Below are positions 9,014 to 18,105 of a stretch of 61,229 bases of DNA, in pieces. The translations under genes were made by a program, and so were the position numbers. This DNA is from DASYTH01 sp035712165 (GTDB lineage Bacteria; Actinomycetota; Actinomycetes; Mycobacteriales; Pseudonocardiaceae). Each line of letters opens with the position of its first letter. Position 1 is the stretch's first letter. The DNA lies in contig NZ_DASTBH010000570.1 of the NCBI RefSeq assembly GCF_035712165.1, positions 1 through 61,229 on the forward strand. The letters are read 5' to 3'. The notes beneath the pieces were generated by a model. It ran no database searches and was not told the origin of the DNA. It was given only the letters and a program-made list of their open reading frames with translations.

Positions 9014-9766
9014 ATGCCGCAGTTCACTCGGCGCCCAACACAGCCAGGCGGGTTGACCGTCGCGCTGGCCGACGGGCTGCCGTTGTACCGGGAGGGCCTG
9101 ACCGCGCTCATCCACCGCACGCCGGGCCTGCGCTGGGTGGGTGCCGCCGAGCGGCCGAACACCGCGCTGGCGCTGTGCGAGCGGTTCCGGCCGAACGTGC
9201 TGGTGATCGACTCCGACCTGGACCCCCGTAACCATCTGTCCAGCATGCTGGCCAGCGGCGACCCCACGCTGGGCCTGCTGGTGCTGGTCGCCTACCCGCA
9301 CCGCACCACCCGGTACGTGGCCAGCGCCCTGGCCGCCGGCGTGCACGGGGTGCTGCTGCGCACCGCCGAGGCTCCTCAGGTGGTCGACGCGATCCGGACC
9401 GTGCACACCGACCGCCGCTACGTCGACGCCGGACTGGCTCCCGTGCTGGCCGCGCCGCGCGGCCGGCTCGCGCATCCGGGCGGGCCGGCCCAGCCGCTGT
9501 CCCAGCGCGAGTACCAGGTGCTGCAACTGATCGCCGACGGGCTGGAGAACCAGGCGATCGCCCGCCTGCTGTTCGTCTCCGTCGAGACGGTCCGCACGCA
9601 CGTCAAGAGCATCCTGCGCAAACTGGTGGCCCGGGACCGCACGCACGCCGTCGCGGTCGCGTTCCGCACCGGGGTGCTCACCCCCGAGGACACCGAACAG
9701 CCGCCGTATTCCGCTCACGTCGGCGCCTTCCAGGACGACAGTGAGGGCGGGACGAGCGTGAAGTGA
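9014..9766 (+). CDS. LuxR/NarL-type response regulator with an atypical receiver
   Basis: The start at 9014 (MPQFTRRPTQPG) is set by a GGGGAGG ribosome-binding site; the product has 250 residues. The receiver runs from about residue 15 to 135 and is degenerate. The usual acidic pair is ADG, the conserved Thr/Ser is replaced (LLVLVAYP), and the conserved Lys is Arg (GVLLRTAEAP). An Asp remains at the phospho-acceptor position (LVIDSDLD). The C-terminal HTH is intact (LSQREYQVLQLIADGLENQAIARLLFVS...VKSILRKL). No kinase is adjacent. It may act without normal phosphorylation, which is an inference from the missing residues. fadE5 follows. Confidence 0.85.
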   Translation: MPQFTRRPTQPGGLTVALADGLPLYREGLTALIHRTPGLRWVGAAERPNTALALCERFRPNVLVIDSDLDPRNHLSSMLASGDPTLGLLVLVAYPHRTTRYVASALAAGVHGVLLRTAEAPQVVDAIRTVHTDRRYVDAGLAPVLAAPRGRLAHPGGPAQPLSQREYQVLQLIADGLENQAIARLLFVSVETVRTHVKSILRKLVARDRTHAVAVAFRTGVLTPEDTEQPPYSAHVGAFQDDSEGGTSVK

Positions 9767-9810
9767 CGCAGGCCATAGGCATCCTCAAGTGCCTTGGGGT
9801 GCACTTCACC

Positions 9811-9857
9811 TTGCCGGGGTTACCGACAGGTAATACCCTTATGTTACTGACGAGTAG
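9811..9857 (+). promoter_or_regulatory. fadE5 promoter with paired TTAC/GTAA operators
   Basis: TTGCCG (9811-9816), 17 bases and TACCCT (9834-9839) form a promoter. Operator 1, TTACC-GACA-GGTAA (9820-9833), lies between -35 and -10. Operator 2, TACT-GACG-AGTA (9845-9856), lies near +1. Similar palindromes occur at 28223, 32626 and 32642. The layout is typical of TetR-type repression. Confidence 0.65.
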
Positions 9858-9886
9858 CGATCTCCTGCCGCGAAGGGGAGGGCGAC

Positions 9887-11719
9887 ATGAGCCACTACCG
9901 GAGCAACGTCCGGGACCTGGAGTTCAACCTGTTCGAAGTCCTCGGCGTACAGGACCGGCTCGGCACGGGGGTGCTCGCGGAAGCCGACGAGGAGACCGCG
10001 CGTGGAGTGCTCGCCGAACTGGCCAGGCTCGCCGAGGGCCCGTTCGCCGAGTCGTTCGCCGAGGCCGACCGCAACCCGCCGGTCTTCGACCCGAAGACGC
10101 ACAGCGTCACGGTCCCCGAGGCGTTCAAGAAGACCTACCGCGAGCTCGTCGACGGCGAGTGGTGGCGGCTGGGCCTGACCAACGACATGGGCGGCCTCGG
10201 TCTCCCGCCGACCGTGCAGTGGGCCGCCTCCGAACTGGTGCTCGGCGCCAACCCGGCGTTGTTCATGTACATGGCCGGCCCGAACTTCGCCATGATCCTG
10301 AACAAGAACGGCACCGAGGAGCAGCGACGCTGGGCGCAGATCATCATCGACCGCGGCTGGGGCGCGACGATGGTGCTCACCGAGCCGGACGCCGGCTCCG
10401 ACGTGGGCGCCGGCCGCACCAAGGCGATCCAGCAGGAGGACGGCTCCTGGCACATCGACGGCGTGAAGCGGTTCATCACCTCGGGTGACCAGGACATGAC
10501 CGAGAACATCATGCACCTGGTGCTGGCCCGCCCGGAGGGCGCCGGCCCCGGCACCAAGGGCCTGAGCCTGTTCCTGGTGCCCAAGTTCCACTTCGACACG
10601 CAGACCGGTGAGCTCGGCGAGCGCAACGGCGCCTTCGTCACCAACGTCGAGCACAAGATGGGCCTGAAGGTGTCCAGCACCTGCGAGCTGACCTTCGGCC
10701 AGCACGGCGTTCCGGCCAAGGGCTGGCTGCTCGGCGAGGTGCACGACGGCATCGCGCAGATGTTCCAGGTGATCGAGTACGCCCGGATGATGGTCGGCAC
10801 CAAGGCGATCGCCACGCTGTCCACCGGCTACCTCAACGCGCTGGCCTACGCCAAGGAGCGGGTGCAGGGCGCCGACCTGACCCAGATGCTGGACAAGGCC
10901 GCGCCCCGGGTGCCCATCACCCGCCACCCGGACGTGCGGCGCAGCCTGATGCTGCAGAAGGCCTACGCGGAGGGTCTGCGCGCGGTGTACCTCTACACCG
11001 CCTCGTTCCAGGACCAGCTCTGGACCGGCGAGGGCGACGAGGACGCCCGCAAGCTCGCCGAGCGGGTCAACGACCTGCTGCTGCCGATCGTCAAGGGCGT
11101 CGGCTCGGAGCGCGCCTACGAGCAGCTGGCGCAGTCGCTGCAGACCCTCGGCGGGTCCGGCTTCCTGCAGGACTACCCGATCGAGCAGTACATCCGCGAC
11201 GCGAAGATCGACTCGCTGTACGAGGGCACCACGGCCATCCAGTCGCTGGACTTCTTCTTCCGCAAGATCGTGCGGGACAAGGGGCAGGCGCTGGGCCACA
11301 TCGCCGGTGAGATCACCGAGTTCATCACCGCCGAGCGCGGCAACGGCCGGCTCAAGGAGGAGCGGCTGCTGCTCAAGCAGGCCCTGGAGGACGTGCAGGG
11401 CATGCTCGGCGCGATGATCGGGTACCTGACGAAGTCGCCGGAGGACCCGCGCAGCGTGTACCTGGTCGGCCAGCACACGGTGCGCCTGCTGATGGCCACC
11501 GGCGACCTGCTGATCGGCTGGCTGCTGCAGCGGCACGCCGAGGTGGCCATCGCCAAGCTGGACGCCGGCGCGACCGGCCGGGATCGGGCCTTCTACGAGG
11601 GCAAGATCGCCGTCGCGTCGTTCTTCGCCCGCAACGTGCTGCCCGAGCTGTCCGCCGGCCGCAAGATCGTCGAGACGGCCGACAACGGCCTGATGGACCT
11701 GGACGAAGCCGCGTTCTGA
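9887..11719 (+). CDS. fadE5: FadE5-type long acyl-CoA dehydrogenase
   Basis: The 610-residue protein starts MSHYRSNVRDLEFNLFEV after a GGGGAGGG ribosome-binding site and has the length and N terminus of mycobacterial FadE5. It carries out the first, FAD-dependent dehydrogenation of acyl-CoA in beta-oxidation. Visible family features are the extended N-terminal domain, the flavin/substrate segment MVLTEPDAGSDVGAG (near residue 165), the KRFITSGD strand and the helical C-terminal half ending in an extra alpha domain typical of the long type. It is monocistronic: an operator-rich promoter precedes it and a strong terminator follows. In mycobacteria fadE5 neighbours htdX-fabG4-fadA2; here those genes lie about 20 kb away. 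Confidence 0.92.
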   Translation: MSHYRSNVRDLEFNLFEVLGVQDRLGTGVLAEADEETARGVLAELARLAEGPFAESFAEADRNPPVFDPKTHSVTVPEAFKKTYRELVDGEWWRLGLTNDMGGLGLPPTVQWAASELVLGANPALFMYMAGPNFAMILNKNGTEEQRRWAQIIIDRGWGATMVLTEPDAGSDVGAGRTKAIQQEDGSWHIDGVKRFITSGDQDMTENIMHLVLARPEGAGPGTKGLSLFLVPKFHFDTQTGELGERNGAFVTNVEHKMGLKVSSTCELTFGQHGVPAKGWLLGEVHDGIAQMFQVIEYARMMVGTKAIATLSTGYLNALAYAKERVQGADLTQMLDKAAPRVPITRHPDVRRSLMLQKAYAEGLRAVYLYTASFQDQLWTGEGDEDARKLAERVNDLLLPIVKGVGSERAYEQLAQSLQTLGGSGFLQDYPIEQYIRDAKIDSLYEGTTAIQSLDFFFRKIVRDKGQALGHIAGEITEFITAERGNGRLKEERLLLKQALEDVQGMLGAMIGYLTKSPEDPRSVYLVGQHTVRLLMATGDLLIGWLLQRHAEVAIAKLDAGATGRDRAFYEGKIAVASFFARNVLPELSAGRKIVETADNGLMDLDEAAF

Positions 11720-11730
11720 TCACGGACCGC

Positions 11731-11768
11731 ACACCGCGGCCCACCCGCACCCGGGTGGGCCGCGGTGT
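11731..11768 (+). terminator. Terminator after fadE5
   Basis: A perfect 16-bp inverted repeat (11731-11746 with 11753-11768, loop GCACCC) is followed by GTTT. It separates fadE5 from the next gene. Confidence 0.85.
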
Positions 11769-11812
11769 GTTTACCGGCCCTACCACGCGGCCGTGCCACA
11801 TAGGATCGTGTC

Positions 11813-12769
11813 GTGTTTTCGCTGGGGGAGCCGCCGCTGTTCGCTCGGTTGCGATCGGCGTCGAGGGTGCTGGTCGCCGGGGCGGGTGGGGGCTTCGACG
11901 TGTACGCGGGCCTGCCGCTGGCCCTGGCCCTTCGTGAGCAGGGCAAGCAGGTGCACCTGGCCAACCTGTCGTTCAGCGAGCTGGGCCTGCTCGACCTCGA
12001 CGACTGGCTGGCACCCGACGTGGCGGCGGTCGGTCCGGACAGCGCCGGATCCGACGACTACTTCCCGGAGCGCACCCTGGCCCGCTGGCTCGACGGTCAG
12101 GGGCTGCCATCGACGGTGTTCGCCTTCCCCCGGACCGGGGTCAGACCCTTGGCGGCCGCCTATCGCGTGCTGGTGGAGCGGCTGGGCGTGGACGCGGTCG
12201 TGCTCGTCGACGGCGGCACGGACATCCTCATGCGTGGCGATGAGGCCGGGCTCGGCACCCCCGAGGAGGACATGGCCAGCCTGGCCGCCGTGGCCGCGCT
12301 GGACGATGTGACGCGCGTCGTGGTGTGCCTGGGGTTCGGCATCGATGCCTACCACGGCGTCTGCCACGCGCACGTGCTGGAGAACCTCGCCGCACTGGAC
12401 CGGGCCGGCGGCTACCTGGGCGCGCTGTCGATCCCGTCGGGCTCGCCGGAGGCGCGGGCCTACCTGGCGGCCGTGGCGCACGCCCAGGCCGCCACACCTC
12501 TTCGGCCCAGCATCGTCAACGGGCAGATCGCCGCCGCACTGCGCGGCGAGTTCGGCAACGTGGCGTTCACCGTCCGCACCGGGACCAGCGAACTGTTCGT
12601 CAACCCGTTGATGGCGGTGTACTTCAGCGTCGACCTGCCCGCGTTAGCCAACTCCGTCGGCTACCTCGACCAGCTGCAGGACACCCGAACCATGATCGAC
12701 GTGGCGCTGCAGATCGAGGCCCATCGGGATCAGGTGACCCGACGCGTCAGGCGGGCATTTCCGCACTGA
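11813..12769 (+). CDS. DUF1152 family protein
   Basis: A 318-residue cytosolic protein of the DUF1152 family. The N terminus has a nucleotide-binding-like glycine turn (VLVAGAGGGFDVYAGLPLA), then LANLSFSELG, the central VVLVDGGTDILMRGDE and the CLGFGIDAYHGVCHAHVLEN segment characteristic of the family. No activity is established to my knowledge; a Rossmann-like sugar or nucleotide enzyme is possible. GTG start at 11813 has a TAGGAT -10 box six bases upstream (11801-11806), so it is likely leaderless. It is flanked by the fadE5 terminator and the convergent VanW-family gene. Confidence 0.8.
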   Translation: MFSLGEPPLFARLRSASRVLVAGAGGGFDVYAGLPLALALREQGKQVHLANLSFSELGLLDLDDWLAPDVAAVGPDSAGSDDYFPERTLARWLDGQGLPSTVFAFPRTGVRPLAAAYRVLVERLGVDAVVLVDGGTDILMRGDEAGLGTPEEDMASLAAVAALDDVTRVVVCLGFGIDAYHGVCHAHVLENLAALDRAGGYLGALSIPSGSPEARAYLAAVAHAQAATPLRPSIVNGQIAAALRGEFGNVAFTVRTGTSELFVNPLMAVYFSVDLPALANSVGYLDQLQDTRTMIDVALQIEAHRDQVTRRVRRAFPH

Positions 12770-12782
12770 TCCTCGACGCCGG

Positions 12783-14594
12783 TCAGGCGGGTGGGGTGGC
12801 GCAGAGGATCTTGGGCTGGGCGTTGTACTTGACGGTGCGGGTGTTGCGCTTGATCTCTTTGCCCGAGAGGTCCTTGATGATGCGGGTGTCGGTGGTGGTG
12901 AAGCCGCGGATGCCGGCGGTGGTGTGGCAGTTCTGCGCCGGGCCCTGCTTCTCCTGCGGCTCGACGAAGTTGGTGCGCTCGCCGGTGACGGACTCCACGA
13001 TGAACCGCTTGGTGCCCCAGATCTTGACCGTGAGGCTGGACGGGGTCCAGATGGTCTGGATGGCGACGCCGGTCGGCGCGTCGTTGGTGAACTTCAGGTC
13101 GATCACGCTGCTGCCGTTGGGGTTCTGGAACACCGTCGCCTCCCGCGCGGCGGGGTAGCGGCTGATGTAGTAGCTGTGCTCCTTGTGGCCGGCGTCGGTC
13201 ATGCCGGCGAAGTAGGCGGCGTTGTAGAGCGTGGTGGCGAACTGCGAGATGCCGCCGCCGACCTCCCGGCCGGGCGCGCCGTCCTTGATCACGCCGGCCT
13301 CGACGTAGCCCTGCGCGGCGGTGCGCGGGCCGGTGAAACCGTTGAGGCTGAAGGTGTCGCCCGGCTTGACGATCGCGCCGTTCACCTCGCGGGCCACGGT
13401 CCGGATGTTCTGCCCGGAGTCGACCGCGAAGCCACCGGTGGTGAACTCGCCGATCACCTCGGTGATGCCGAGCTTGTTCGCCGCGTCCGTGGTGACCTTG
13501 GCCGGCTTGGTCGCGTACTGCGCCTTGACCTCGCGCTTGTCGCCCTGCTTCAGCACGTCGAGCAGACCGGCGAAGCTGGTGTCCCAGTTGATCTGCTTGC
13601 CGTCCACGGAGGGCTGCACGGTGGGCTTGCCGCCCTCGAAGACGATCGCCGCGTCCTTGCCCTCCTTCTCGGTGCTGGCCAGTTGCGGCTGCACCGCCGC
13701 GACGATCTTGGCCTGGTCCAGCTTGGCGGTCAGCCCGCCGTTGCCGTCCGGTTCGAACAGCAGCGCGCCGGCGATCGCGTCCGGCGCCAGGGTGGCGTCC
13801 TTGCCTTCGCCGCGCACGGTCACCGGGCCGGAGACGGCCGGCGCGGCGATCGTGGCCAGCGCCTCACGCACCGCGTCCGGGTTGGTCTTCACCGGGGTGC
13901 TGGACACCGGCAGCTCGATCGTCTCGCCGTGCGCCCACTCGTCGAGGATGCGTTCCCGGGCCGCCGCGGCGTCGAGCTTCTGCCCGTCCTTGGCGTCCAC
14001 CGCGACCGGGGTGGCGCCGTCGAACCGGATGCCCCCCTCCACCGGCTCGCGGTCGGTCTTGGCGCGCAGCGCCTCGACGGCCGCGTCCAGTGCCCGGTCG
14101 TCCGTGCTGGTGGCCACGCCGATCTCCCGGGCGCCGCCGAACAGCGAGGTCAGCCGGGTGATCGGGTTGAGTGGCTGGGTGCCGGCCCGGTCCAGGGTGG
14201 CGCCCCAGTCCAGCCGCAGACCCGCCTGGTTCGGTTCGAGCGACTCCTCGACGTCGCCGGCCCGCACCCGCACGGACTGGGTCAGCCGGGGCTCGAGCTG
14301 CTGGTGCAGGGTCCGCTCGGCCTCGGTGTGCGACTGCCCGCCGATGTCGATCCCGGCGACGGTGACCCCACGAGGCACGTCGCCGCTGGAGACCAGCAGG
14401 TCGACGCCGTAGAGCAGGGCGAGAGCGCCGAACACCGCGCCGGCGACGATGCCGGCCCGCCGTAACCGCCGGGGCCCGCGCTCCGGGTCGGCGCCGGAGC
14501 CGGCCGGGTCGGCGTCGTAGCCGGGCGCCCGCATGACGACGGTGGGCAGCACGTCGGTCTGCTCCGCGTGCGTCTCCGGCCACGGGTACGACAC
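12783..14594 (-). CDS. VanW-family membrane protein with YoaR-type peptidoglycan-binding domains
   Basis: The 603-residue protein has a cytoplasmic N terminus rich in Pro, Asp and Arg, one membrane segment (about residues 47-69), and a large extracellular part. Residues 75-330 contain two copies of the PG_binding_4 type (AGIDIGGQSHTEAERTL and LFEPDGNGGLTAKLDQAKI). The VanW domain (about 400-530) shows FSLNGFTGPRTAAQGYVEAGVI and GGGISQFATTLYNAAYFAG. VanW proteins are linked to cell-wall metabolism, but their reaction is unproven and this one is not next to resistance genes. A GGAGG ribosome-binding site precedes the ATG at 14594. Confidence 0.88.
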   Translation of the reverse strand: MSYPWPETHAEQTDVLPTVVMRAPGYDADPAGSGADPERGPRRLRRAGIVAGAVFGALALLYGVDLLVSSGDVPRGVTVAGIDIGGQSHTEAERTLHQQLEPRLTQSVRVRAGDVEESLEPNQAGLRLDWGATLDRAGTQPLNPITRLTSLFGGAREIGVATSTDDRALDAAVEALRAKTDREPVEGGIRFDGATPVAVDAKDGQKLDAAAARERILDEWAHGETIELPVSSTPVKTNPDAVREALATIAAPAVSGPVTVRGEGKDATLAPDAIAGALLFEPDGNGGLTAKLDQAKIVAAVQPQLASTEKEGKDAAIVFEGGKPTVQPSVDGKQINWDTSFAGLLDVLKQGDKREVKAQYATKPAKVTTDAANKLGITEVIGEFTTGGFAVDSGQNIRTVAREVNGAIVKPGDTFSLNGFTGPRTAAQGYVEAGVIKDGAPGREVGGGISQFATTLYNAAYFAGMTDAGHKEHSYYISRYPAAREATVFQNPNGSSVIDLKFTNDAPTGVAIQTIWTPSSLTVKIWGTKRFIVESVTGERTNFVEPQEKQGPAQNCHTTAGIRGFTTTDTRIIKDLSGKEIKRNTRTVKYNAQPKILCATPPA

Positions 14595-14603
14595 AACGCC
14601 CTC

Positions 14604-14924
14604 CTACAGGTAGAGACCGGTTCCGTGCTCGGTGCGTTCGCTAGCCAACGCGTGCAGGTCACGCTCGCGCATCACCAGGTAGGAGTGCCCCTGGACCTCG
14701 ACCTCGAGCTGGTCGTCCGGGTTGAACAGCACCCGGTCTCCCACCTTGACGTTGCGCACGTTGGTACCGACACCGAGTACGTCTCCCCAGGCCAGCCGCC
14801 TGGCCATCTGGGCCGTGGCCGGGATGACGATACCGCCGGTGCTGCGCCGTTCCCCTTCCTCGGGAGTGAGCCGCACCAACACACGGTCGTGCAGCATCGT
14901 GATCTCGAGTTTCGGTTCCGGCAC
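14604..14924 (-). CDS. GroES-like (Cpn10-fold) protein
   Basis: About 106 residues from the GTG at 14924, or 115 from an upstream start at 14951. The core ITMLHDRVLVRLTPEEGERR, TGGIVIPATAQ and VGDRVLFNPDDQLEVEVQG match the Cpn10 fold. It differs from classical GroES in the mobile loop and in its longer C terminus (RERDLHALASERTEHGTGLYL), and no groEL is adjacent. Similar stand-alone GroES-family proteins occur in streptomycetes (from memory). Whether it works with a chaperonin is unknown. It is 9 bp upstream of the VanW-family gene on the same strand, so they may be co-transcribed. Confidence 0.75.
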   Translation of the reverse strand: MPEPKLEITMLHDRVLVRLTPEEGERRSTGGIVIPATAQMARRLAWGDVLGVGTNVRNVKVGDRVLFNPDDQLEVEVQGHSYLVMRERDLHALASERTEHGTGLYL

Positions 14925-15001
14925 CGACGAATGGTATCGGCCTGCGGACAACAGGGTGCGCCGGTATCACGAGCCGTCGCTGGGTGATCGGACGATCACG
15001 G

Positions 15002-17218
15002 TCAGTTGTTGCGCCGCAGCATCCGGGTCAGGCCGGCGGCGACGGTCGTGGCCAGCACCCAGCCCGCCGCGATGAGCGCCGCGGAGATCCACTGCGAGGC
15101 GCCGGTGACCAGCCAGCGGTTCTTGTGCCCGAAGTCGACGATCGGGATCAGGTTGTCCAGCGTGTACAGCAGCGGGCTCCAGACCAGGTGGTCGTCGGCG
15201 TTGGCCTCGGTCGGCGCCGGGTGCAGCGAGAACCAGACCGTGCCGCCGATCAGGCAGGCCACCAGCCACAGCAGGGCCCGCATCGGCCGGTAGCCGTAGC
15301 CCACCATCCACAGCTGCAGCCAGCTCCACACCCGCACCATCGGCCCGAGCACCCGGTAGCCCTCGGCCAGCGCGACGTAGCGCCAGCGCTGCTTGGCGAT
15401 CAGCACGGTGGCGGCGTGCTCCTCGTTTCCGCTGGCCCGCAGCATCGCGGCGAACTGGTCGTACGGGCCGGGCCGGTAGTAGTTGCGCATCGCGGGCCGC
15501 AGCCAGCGCAGCCGCTCCCGGACCGTGGCGTCGTCCTCCAGGTCGATCGGCACCGCGAGCGCGTCGTAGCGGAAGTCGTCCAGCTCGATGCGACCGCCGG
15601 CGTCCCAGAACAGGGCGTTGTCGGACAGCGAGGCGCACCGCGCGTGCCGCAGGTTGACCCGGCCGCGCGGCGGCAGCCCGACGTCCAGCCGCAGCTCCTG
15701 GGTGACCAGGCCGAAGGCGTTGAGCGAGGTGCCGGCCAGGTCGGAACCCAGCTCGGCGCCGCGGAAGTTGGTCTCCCGGCCGATCTGGGCCCGGCGCATC
15801 CGGATCTCGCCGTGCGAGGAGAACGCGCGCCTGGCCCGGATGGCGCAGATGAGGTCCCGGCCGATGGTGGCCACCCGCAGGTCGATCGACGGTTTTCGGG
15901 TGCCGTCCCGGTAGTGCCCCGGCCGCAGCAGCCGGCCGCCGCCGAAGTCGACGTTGGCGCCGACCTTGGCGCCGGGCAGCAGCACCGAGCCGAACACCAG
16001 GATGTTGCGCCCGTCGAGGTTGCCGCCGGTGGAGAAGCGGCGGCCCTCGAGGGCGTCACCGTCGCGGTTGGACAGGATCGCGCGGTCCAGCAGCACGGTG
16101 CCCCGCACGTCGACGTCCACCAGCCGGACCTGCCCGGCGATGCGGGCGTCCCGGCCGTCGATGCCGCCCCGGATCTCGGTGCCGTCGAAGTGCAGGGCGA
16201 GGTCCTCGTAGGGACCGGGGCGCGGCCCCTCCACCAGTTCCTCGAACGGCTCCACCCCGCCGGACAGGTCGATCAGGGCGCCGGTCAACCGCACCGAACC
16301 GCCCACGTGCGCGTTGACGATCCGCAGCGTGCCGAGGCTTTCGAAGCCCTGGTCGACGTCGACGTTGCCGGACACCTGGATGCGGTCGGCGATCAGCGTG
16401 GCCTTGGCGTCGAAGAACGGCTCCTGCACCGGTAGCTGGCGGACCTCCTCTTCGGGCGGCTGGAGCCGCGCTCCGCGCAGCGAGAAGTCACTGTCGATGC
16501 GGGCGCTCGGCAGGAACAGCCGGCCGACCGAGGTGAACCGTCCGGTCCGGGGGTCGGCCGTCATGTGCAGGTTGCCGCCGACGTGCAGGCCGTTGCCGTT
16601 GAGCGAGTAGCCGTGGGGGTTGTTCAGCGAGGCCCCGGCGAAGTTGATGTTGCCTCCGCTGCGCAGGCCGGCGACGCGTAACTCGCCGTTGGTCCGTAAC
16701 CGGGCGGCGAGCAGCGCCCCGGCCACGTTCAGCCGGTCGGCGTGCAGCGCGAGCTTGCCGGGGTTGTTCAGCCGGGCGTCCCGCAGCGAGAACGAGCCGT
16801 GGATGTGCGCGTCGGTCAGGTCCACCATGCCGGCGACGGTGGTGCCGGCGATCAGCGACAGGTCGTTGTCGCAGTTGAGGTTGCGGGCGGTCAGGCCGGG
16901 CAGCCAGCAGTCGTTGAACTCGCACCCGGCGAGCCGGGCCTGGCGCAGGTCCGGCGGGTGCTGGAACCGGCACCGGACGAACTCCAGCATGTACGGGAAC
17001 TCCACGGCGCGCAGGTCCAGCACGCCGACCAGGTACCGGTCGGACACGGTGAGCACCGGGGCCACGGTCGGCCGCCGGCGCAGCCGCAGCACCGCACCGC
17101 CGGTGTCGCGCTCCAGCACCTCCCGCACGACCTCGTCGGCGTCCATGTACGCCCAGGTCGGCGGATACTCCTCGCGCGGGTCGAGGATCCTGCCGCGGAC
17201 CGGCCCTTCCTCCGCCAT
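15002..17218 (-). CDS. Large beta-helix membrane protein
   Basis: A 738-residue protein. Residues about 60-580 consist of degenerate repeats with the pattern L-x-A-R/D-x-x-x-x-G-x-[FV]-x-L (for example SFSLRDARLNNPG, NINFAGASLNNPHG, SDFSLRGARLQPP), as in bactofilin or pentapeptide-like beta-helices. The C-terminal part has two clear hydrophobic segments (ALLWLVACLIGGTVWFSLHP and WISAALIAAGWVLATTVAAG) and ends RMLRRNN. Streptomycete homologues are sometimes labelled membrane-associated oxidoreductase, but I see no cofactor motif. No signal peptide, so the beta-helix is probably cytoplasmic and anchored by its C terminus. It is divergent from nothing and likely monocistronic. Confidence 0.75.
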   Translation of the reverse strand: MAEEGPVRGRILDPREEYPPTWAYMDADEVVREVLERDTGGAVLRLRRRPTVAPVLTVSDRYLVGVLDLRAVEFPYMLEFVRCRFQHPPDLRQARLAGCEFNDCWLPGLTARNLNCDNDLSLIAGTTVAGMVDLTDAHIHGSFSLRDARLNNPGKLALHADRLNVAGALLAARLRTNGELRVAGLRSGGNINFAGASLNNPHGYSLNGNGLHVGGNLHMTADPRTGRFTSVGRLFLPSARIDSDFSLRGARLQPPEEEVRQLPVQEPFFDAKATLIADRIQVSGNVDVDQGFESLGTLRIVNAHVGGSVRLTGALIDLSGGVEPFEELVEGPRPGPYEDLALHFDGTEIRGGIDGRDARIAGQVRLVDVDVRGTVLLDRAILSNRDGDALEGRRFSTGGNLDGRNILVFGSVLLPGAKVGANVDFGGGRLLRPGHYRDGTRKPSIDLRVATIGRDLICAIRARRAFSSHGEIRMRRAQIGRETNFRGAELGSDLAGTSLNAFGLVTQELRLDVGLPPRGRVNLRHARCASLSDNALFWDAGGRIELDDFRYDALAVPIDLEDDATVRERLRWLRPAMRNYYRPGPYDQFAAMLRASGNEEHAATVLIAKQRWRYVALAEGYRVLGPMVRVWSWLQLWMVGYGYRPMRALLWLVACLIGGTVWFSLHPAPTEANADDHLVWSPLLYTLDNLIPIVDFGHKNRWLVTGASQWISAALIAAGWVLATTVAAGLTRMLRRNN

Positions 17219-17325
17219 GACCGAACCTTCCCTCCCTCGCCCGGATCTTCACACAATCCGACGAGCCCGGGCTGACGCAAGGTTCCTGGCGGGTTACCGG
17301 ATGTTTCCGGTTACTGGGTGTCCGG

Positions 17326-18105
17326 TTATTGGGGGTTCCCGTGTTGGTGGATCGGGTCGAGCACCCGGGCGAGGAAGGTGCGGGTGCGTTCCTGCTGGGG
17401 GTCGCCGATGACCTGCTCGGCCGGACCCTCCTCGACCACGACACCGGCGTCCATGAACAGCACCCGGCTGGCGACCTCGCGGGCGAACAGCATCTCGTGG
17501 GTGACCACCAGCATCGTCATGCCGTCCTCGGCCAAGGTGCGCATCACGTTGAGCACGTCGCCGACCAACTCCGGGTCCAGCGCCGAGGTGGGCTCGTCGA
17601 ACAGCATCACGTCCGGATCCATGGACAGCGCCCGGGCGATGGCCACCCGCTGTTGCTGACCGCCGGAAAGCTGGTTGGGCATCGCGTTGGCCTTCTCGGC
17701 CAGGCCCACCCGGGTGAGGTTGGCCATCGCCACCTCCTGCGCCTGCGCCTTGTCCCGGCCGAGCACCTTGCGCTGGGCGAACATGAGGTTGTTCAGCACG
17801 TTGAGGTGGGAGAACAGGTTGAACGACTGGAACACCATGCCGATCCGGCGGCGGGCGGCGTCGATGTCGACGTCCGGGTCGGTCAGCTCGACCCCGTTCA
17901 CCGCCACCCGGCCGCCGTTGGGCGCCTCGAGCAGGTTCACGCAGCGCAGCAGGGTGGACTTGCCGGAGCCGGACGGACCGATGATGCACACGACCTCGCC
18001 GCGGTTGACCCGCAGGTCGATCCCGCGCAGCACCTCGAGCGGCCCGAACGACTTGGTCAGACCGCTGACCTCCACCACGACCTCGGGTTCGTTCGACGCG
18101 GTCAT
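17326..18105 (-). CDS. Glutamate/polar amino-acid ABC transporter, ATP-binding protein
   Basis: The 259-residue ATPase drives amino-acid uptake. It has Walker A GPSGSGKST (near residue 42), Q-loop MVFQSFNLFSHL, signature LSGGQQQR, Walker B VMLFDEPTSALDPE and switch His in VTHEM. The sequence is typical of the GlnQ/GluA subfamily. Its start overlaps the permease stop by 4 bp, so the two are translationally coupled. The sequence AEDGMTMLVVTHEMLFAREVASR is family-standard. Substrate is assigned from the operon and family, not demonstrated. Confidence 0.93.
   Translation of the reverse strand: MTASNEPEVVVEVSGLTKSFGPLEVLRGIDLRVNRGEVVCIIGPSGSGKSTLLRCVNLLEAPNGGRVAVNGVELTDPDVDIDAARRRIGMVFQSFNLFSHLNVLNNLMFAQRKVLGRDKAQAQEVAMANLTRVGLAEKANAMPNQLSGGQQQRVAIARALSMDPDVMLFDEPTSALDPELVGDVLNVMRTLAEDGMTMLVVTHEMLFAREVASRVLFMDAGVVVEEGPAEQVIGDPQQERTRTFLARVLDPIHQHGNPQ

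Noticed and set aside
9839..11536. A 565-codon minus-strand frame across fadE5
   Set aside because: Antisense shadow of fadE5 with biased composition and no motifs; similar shadows lie opposite dnaK, the GH63-like gene and the dynamins.
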